NCBI GenBank assembly: GCA_026397675.1
Contig: JAPLUH010000154.1
Coordinates: 1-9,246, forward strand
Direction of reading: 5' to 3'
From: Verrucomicrobiota bacterium
Lineage (GTDB): Bacteria; Verrucomicrobiota; Verrucomicrobiia; Limisphaerales; UBA9464
DNA: 9,246 bases
In this document: piece after piece, positions 6,901 through 9,246 of the stretch
How positions within the stretch are numbered: position 1 is the first letter of the stretch
How the letters are laid out: the number at the start of each line of letters is the position of its first letter
Program-made: the position numbers and the translations under genes
The notes under the pieces: generated by a model
Seen by the model: only the letters and a program-made list of their open reading frames with translations
Databases searched by the model: none
Told to the model about the DNA's origin: nothing

Positions 6901-9167
6901 TAGCGGATGTCGCCAACCGGGGCCGTGATGGCCAAACGGAATCCACCGACCACATTGCCGCCGTGCTGGGAAAAGGCGGGTGGCACCGTGGCGGGATACA
7001 AGTTTCGCGCCTTCAATTGAGCCAAGACCGTGGCGGTCCGTTGGGCCATGTAATTGGCCATGATGTCGTTGACTCGCGGCAACCAGTGCTGATCCCGGTT
7101 CAGCGGGGCGGCCACCTTCGAATCACCCCAGCGGGCCGACTCCGCAACCACGGCGGAGTAAATCTCGTTGGTCCGCACCGCAAAGCGGGCTCGGGCGGCC
7201 ACGGGCGTCAACGCACCGTTGTTGAAGAAATGTTTCTGGATGTGGTCGGCCACTCGAAGGCGGAACTCCGGATTGGCGCTGAGTTGCTGCCACAAATACT
7301 GAGGGTTGCTCTTAGTAACACTCAAACTGGTGGCTGTTCCGTAAGGTCCGGTCCGATTCTCGGCACCATTCAGCAAGGTGTGCTCCGAATCATGAGCCGA
7401 GAATCGAAACCCGCCATGACGCCCGGTCCGGTCGCGCTGTCCATACCAGTTGTTGGGAGACGTGTTCCCGAGGAAGTTAGAAATCGGCGCATCGAGATTT
7501 CCGCCGTAAAGAATCACCAGCATGTAGTCGATGAGGTTATCCACATCGAGCAAGTTCTCGTAAGCAGGGTTCGGGGTTCCGTCGGCATTGCGGCCTTCGA
7601 GTTTGAAATAGGCTGCGGTGTCCGCGACGCCCGCTTTGGCGGCATTGTAGAGACGGGTCCATGCAGCCATATTCCCATCCGTGGCGTTGATGGTGTAAGG
7701 TCCCGCCTCGACCTTGATGACGTCGTAGTCGTCTTTGTTGCCACCGTAGTAGGTGGCCGCATAGGCCGCTTCGGGTCGCTCACAACTATTGTACAAGCCC
7801 CAGTACTGGCCATTGATGTACAGGTGGTAGTAGTTCCCGCGCTCCCCCTGTCGCCCCATGTCGAGCTGACTATCCCGGCTGAACTGGTCGCGAATAAAGA
7901 CCCCTTGGGAATCCCCCTGAAAACTCCACGAGTAGTTCTGAAAAGTGCGGAGGTCGAGGGCATCGAACTCATCGGTGCCCGCATTGCCGAAGAGCGGATA
8001 CTTTAGCTTCGACTCGCCGTAGGACTCGCGAAAAAAGAAACGCAGCGCGTGCTTGGGGTTTCCGGTGCTGCGGGAAAAACCCCCACGGATTCGAATCCCG
8101 GCATCGATTTGAAAGCCCTTGGATCCATTCGGATACACCAATTCCAGAGAACAGGGCCGCTCCCAGTCCCGCCCGTCCTGTCCGGGATTGGCATAAATGC
8201 CCGTCGTCGAATCGAAGAGATGCTTCAGATCCGTAACGACTGAAAAGGACGGCAGGGATTTAAGAGCAGGAATAATTTGATCGCGGTAGGCAGCCGAAAT
8301 CACGATGTCCGGATCCATGCCGTAATCACGGGTATTGGCTCCCCACGAGGTCGGCCATCCCGGAGGCGCCACCCCATTGGTGGACTGACGGATGACATCT
8401 TGCAAAAAGAGGTACGTCTGCGTTTTCACCGGGCTGGACTGCAAGCCTTCCTTGAAGGCGGCCGCCCTCAAAATGGTCGTGCCCCGGATCGGCACTGGGC
8501 TCGAGTAAACCAATCCCGTCGTGGCGGTGGGCCACGTTCCATTGGTGGTGTAACGCAAGACTGCACCCTCGGTTTTTGACGAGAGGGTCAGGTCGAAGGG
8601 CGTCTCGAAGAAGCCGCGGGCCTGGCTAAACTGCGGGGCATCGACCCAATCCCCGAAACCGCCGCTATTGGCCACCCCGGGCGAGGGTGGCTTAAAATAC
8701 AACGACTTGCCCGCCAACAACCCGAACGACACATCGGTTTTCTGAGGCGGATAATTCGGCGCAAACTCACTCACCGCAGTCTTCGCTTCTGGCGCGAACA
8801 ACCCCAGGTACTCGCCATCGGCCGAGAGGCTAAAATTGGCATGCAATGGAGCCCCCGCCACGGCCCGATCTTTGCCCGAGGCGAAGATTACCAAAAACGC
8901 CCCACCATTGAGGTTCGTGGCCGGGAGTCGCCACTTCACCGTGTTGGAAGGATCGTCGGACAAGGTCCACCCCAGCAAGTTCACCGGGGCGCTGCTCGTG
9001 TTCTGAATCTCAATCCAATCCGGGAACTCCCCATCCGCATCACGCAAACCCTGAGAATTGCTGGCCAGAAACTCACTGATGACCACCGTCGACTGGGCCC
9101 AGGCCAGACTGGCCATTAAAAACCCAAAAAGCACCGCACGCAGGAACATGACGGGATGCTGAGCCAT
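3945..9167 (-). CDS. Giant exported multidomain protein with CotH kinase-like, LTD, chitobiase-C-like and PKD-like modules
   Basis: The 1740-residue protein has an N-terminal signal peptide (hydrophobic to about residue 24, AWA|QS likely cleavage). Modules in order: LTD (lamin-tail-like) about 26-130; chitobiase/hexosaminidase C-like beta domain about 185-253 (RYTTNGTWPT); CotH-like region about 300-660; a second such beta domain about 735-808 (IRYTLDGSDP); LTD 2 about 814-935; LTD 3 about 976-1116; LTD 4 about 1122-1290; PKD/Ig-like about 1300-1396; a galactose-binding-like beta-sandwich about 1399-1570 (RDDGIVVWLNG); a second PKD-like domain about 1573-1667; and a C-terminal beta module ending FFRV. 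CotH proteins of spore coats are atypical protein kinases. Here IRIRGGFSRSTGNPKHALRF (358-377, with Lys372), YINGQYWGLYNSCERPE (450-466) and HDSEH (592-596, with Asp593) mark the equivalent core. An alternative ATG at 9149 (Met7) also keeps the signal peptide; the first ATG is kept because neither has a clear Shine-Dalgarno. There is no LPXTG or obvious PEP-CTERM tail. The role is probably at the cell surface or extracellular; the kinase function is inferred from family only. Confidence 0.9.
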   Translation of the reverse strand: MAQHPVMFLRAVLFGFLMASLAWAQSTVVISEFLASNSQGLRDADGEFPDWIEIQNTSSAPVNLLGWTLSDDPSNTVKWRLPATNLNGGAFLVIFASGKDRAVAGAPLHANFSLSADGEYLGLFAPEAKTAVSEFAPNYPPQKTDVSFGLLAGKSLYFKPPSPGVANSGGFGDWVDAPQFSQARGFFETPFDLTLSSKTEGAVLRYTTNGTWPTATTGLVYSSPVPIRGTTILRAAAFKEGLQSSPVKTQTYLFLQDVIRQSTNGVAPPGWPTSWGANTRDYGMDPDIVISAAYRDQIIPALKSLPSFSVVTDLKHLFDSTTGIYANPGQDGRDWERPCSLELVYPNGSKGFQIDAGIRIRGGFSRSTGNPKHALRFFFRESYGESKLKYPLFGNAGTDEFDALDLRTFQNYSWSFQGDSQGVFIRDQFSRDSQLDMGRQGERGNYYHLYINGQYWGLYNSCERPEAAYAATYYGGNKDDYDVIKVEAGPYTINATDGNMAAWTRLYNAAKAGVADTAAYFKLEGRNADGTPNPAYENLLDVDNLIDYMLVILYGGNLDAPISNFLGNTSPNNWYGQRDRTGRHGGFRFSAHDSEHTLLNGAENRTGPYGTATSLSVTKSNPQYLWQQLSANPEFRLRVADHIQKHFFNNGALTPVAARARFAVRTNEIYSAVVAESARWGDSKVAAPLNRDQHWLPRVNDIMANYMAQRTATVLAQLKARNLYPATVPPAFSQHGGNVVGGFRLAITAPVGDIRYTLDGSDPREIGGAVAAGARAYSGEITLNQSTTVWARVLNAGNWSPLIEASFTLIQTFDTLRVTEIHYHPAAEGSTDGDAFEFIELKNVGTDTLDLSGVRCVDGIDYTFPLGMRLEPGRFIVLVSDAEAFARKYPGVAVGGVYQGRLSNGGERVALVHATGSPLVEVTYGVESPWPPAADGQGFSLVPIEPNGSPSSLASAWRTSAQMGGSPGADDPVLSVPVIQVSEVLAHTDPPQWDAVELFNPGTVAVDIGGWFLTDERSEPKKYRISDGTRIPAGGYWVVDETQFNAWPLGPKAFRLDSHGDSLWLYSADTAGNLTGYLSGVSFGATPNGVSLGRHTNSVGELQWVLQSALTLGSPNARPAIGPVILSEIDYQPAAGSVEFIELQNLTDNPVPLFDPLFPTNTWRLSGVDYAFPTGLIIPAKGLLVVSAGDPAWFRQRHGIPDSVPVLGPWAGSLQDNGERIELQRPDSPDLETNQIGQVRVRVPYLTVDTVRYSPQAPWPEAAAGKGRSLERRSPASVGDDPAQWVASAGPPLPGLTSDSNRPPRVDAGSDQEFPAVTRFPQSASLEGVVSDDGKPGAALTYLWTQVGGPGPVVIESPDQRLTRVRLPGQGVYSVRLSVSDGASTSSDDVVLTAGRAGSEVTWITAGSSWRYLDTGVDLGTAWRAPDFDDTRWKTGKGIFGYGDPNQATTLGFGPNSSGKYITTYFRLKFDVSDPGSVTALLCKVLRDDGIVVWLNGVQVAKDNLPEGDVVNQTLASSAIGGTDETTYFDFRLDPSALKAGENTLAVEVHQNSGSSSDLSFDLSLQATVLPPNQAPTVDLGADRQLAAPGTLLLDALFSDDGLPLPPGVPGFQWSWMSGPAVVTFADATASRTAVTYDRPGDYVIGFQIKDGILSARDEVLVRVGGAPSGPVVTMETSASGFVLKFNAAAGRPHTVQFCDDLIGGAWNTFEAIPSISRESTLQVTVPVSNGSRFFRVLVR

Positions 9168-9246
9168 CTCGTCGCCAAACCCAACCCTCCATTGCGGTCC
9201 AGTTGAAGCCTCGCTCGCAGCTCGGTTGTTCCCATCAAGACGGGGC

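Noticed and set aside
6357..8006. Long plus-strand open frame (549 codons) opposite the CotH gene
   Set aside because: It is exactly in register with the minus-strand codons. Its stops would correspond to TTA, CTA and TCA codons, which are rare in a GC-rich gene, so a long open frame is expected. The translation resembles no protein family.
9168..9246. TTGATG and GGAGGG motifs upstream of the CotH gene as promoter and ribosome binding site
   Set aside because: No -10 element lies at a proper distance from TTGATG, and GGAGG is about 19 bases from the ATG, too far to act as its ribosome binding site. No nearer in-frame start exists.

Overview
All four recognisable genes in this window lie on the minus strand and are closely spaced. 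The base composition is GC-rich. The window looks like a Verrucomicrobia chromosome, possibly a Pedosphaera/Limisphaera-type lineage. The evidence is a very large exported protein combining LTD, CotH, chitobiase-C-like and PKD-like modules, a secreted protein joining propeller repeats to a helical domain, and a C-terminal FFRV-type beta module that is common in exported proteins of this phylum. This placement is inferred from protein style, not from a marker gene.

In the direction of transcription (high to low coordinates) the layout is as follows. A 1740-residue CotH/LTD surface protein occupies 9167-3945. A 79-base gap containing a strong two-part hairpin follows. Then come trpA, the tryptophan synthase alpha subunit (3865-3062), after 44 bases a 759-residue secreted propeller/alpha-helical protein (3017-738), and after 103 bases the first 211 codons of a NifS-type cysteine desulfurase (634 to the window edge). 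There are no tRNA or rRNA genes, CRISPR arrays, transposases or integration sites. No gap exceeds 103 bases. The 79 bases upstream of the CotH gene (9168-9246) show no promoter or ribosome binding site that I can defend.

The genes do not form an obvious pathway. Two are central metabolism (tryptophan synthesis and sulfur transfer for Fe-S clusters) and two are exported proteins, probably acting at the cell surface or on extracellular material. The spacing allows read-through transcription across trpA and the propeller gene, but gives no reason to assign them one job.

I do not see a convincing new multi-gene system. The points most worth checking are: an Asp-to-Tyr change at the residue that should contact the PLP pyridine nitrogen in the cysteine desulfurase; the nested inverted repeat just upstream of trpA; clade-like departures from the TrpA consensus; the alternating LTD types and predicted CotH-kinase module of the giant protein; and the uncharacterised acidic/histidine motifs in the C-terminal half of the propeller protein.
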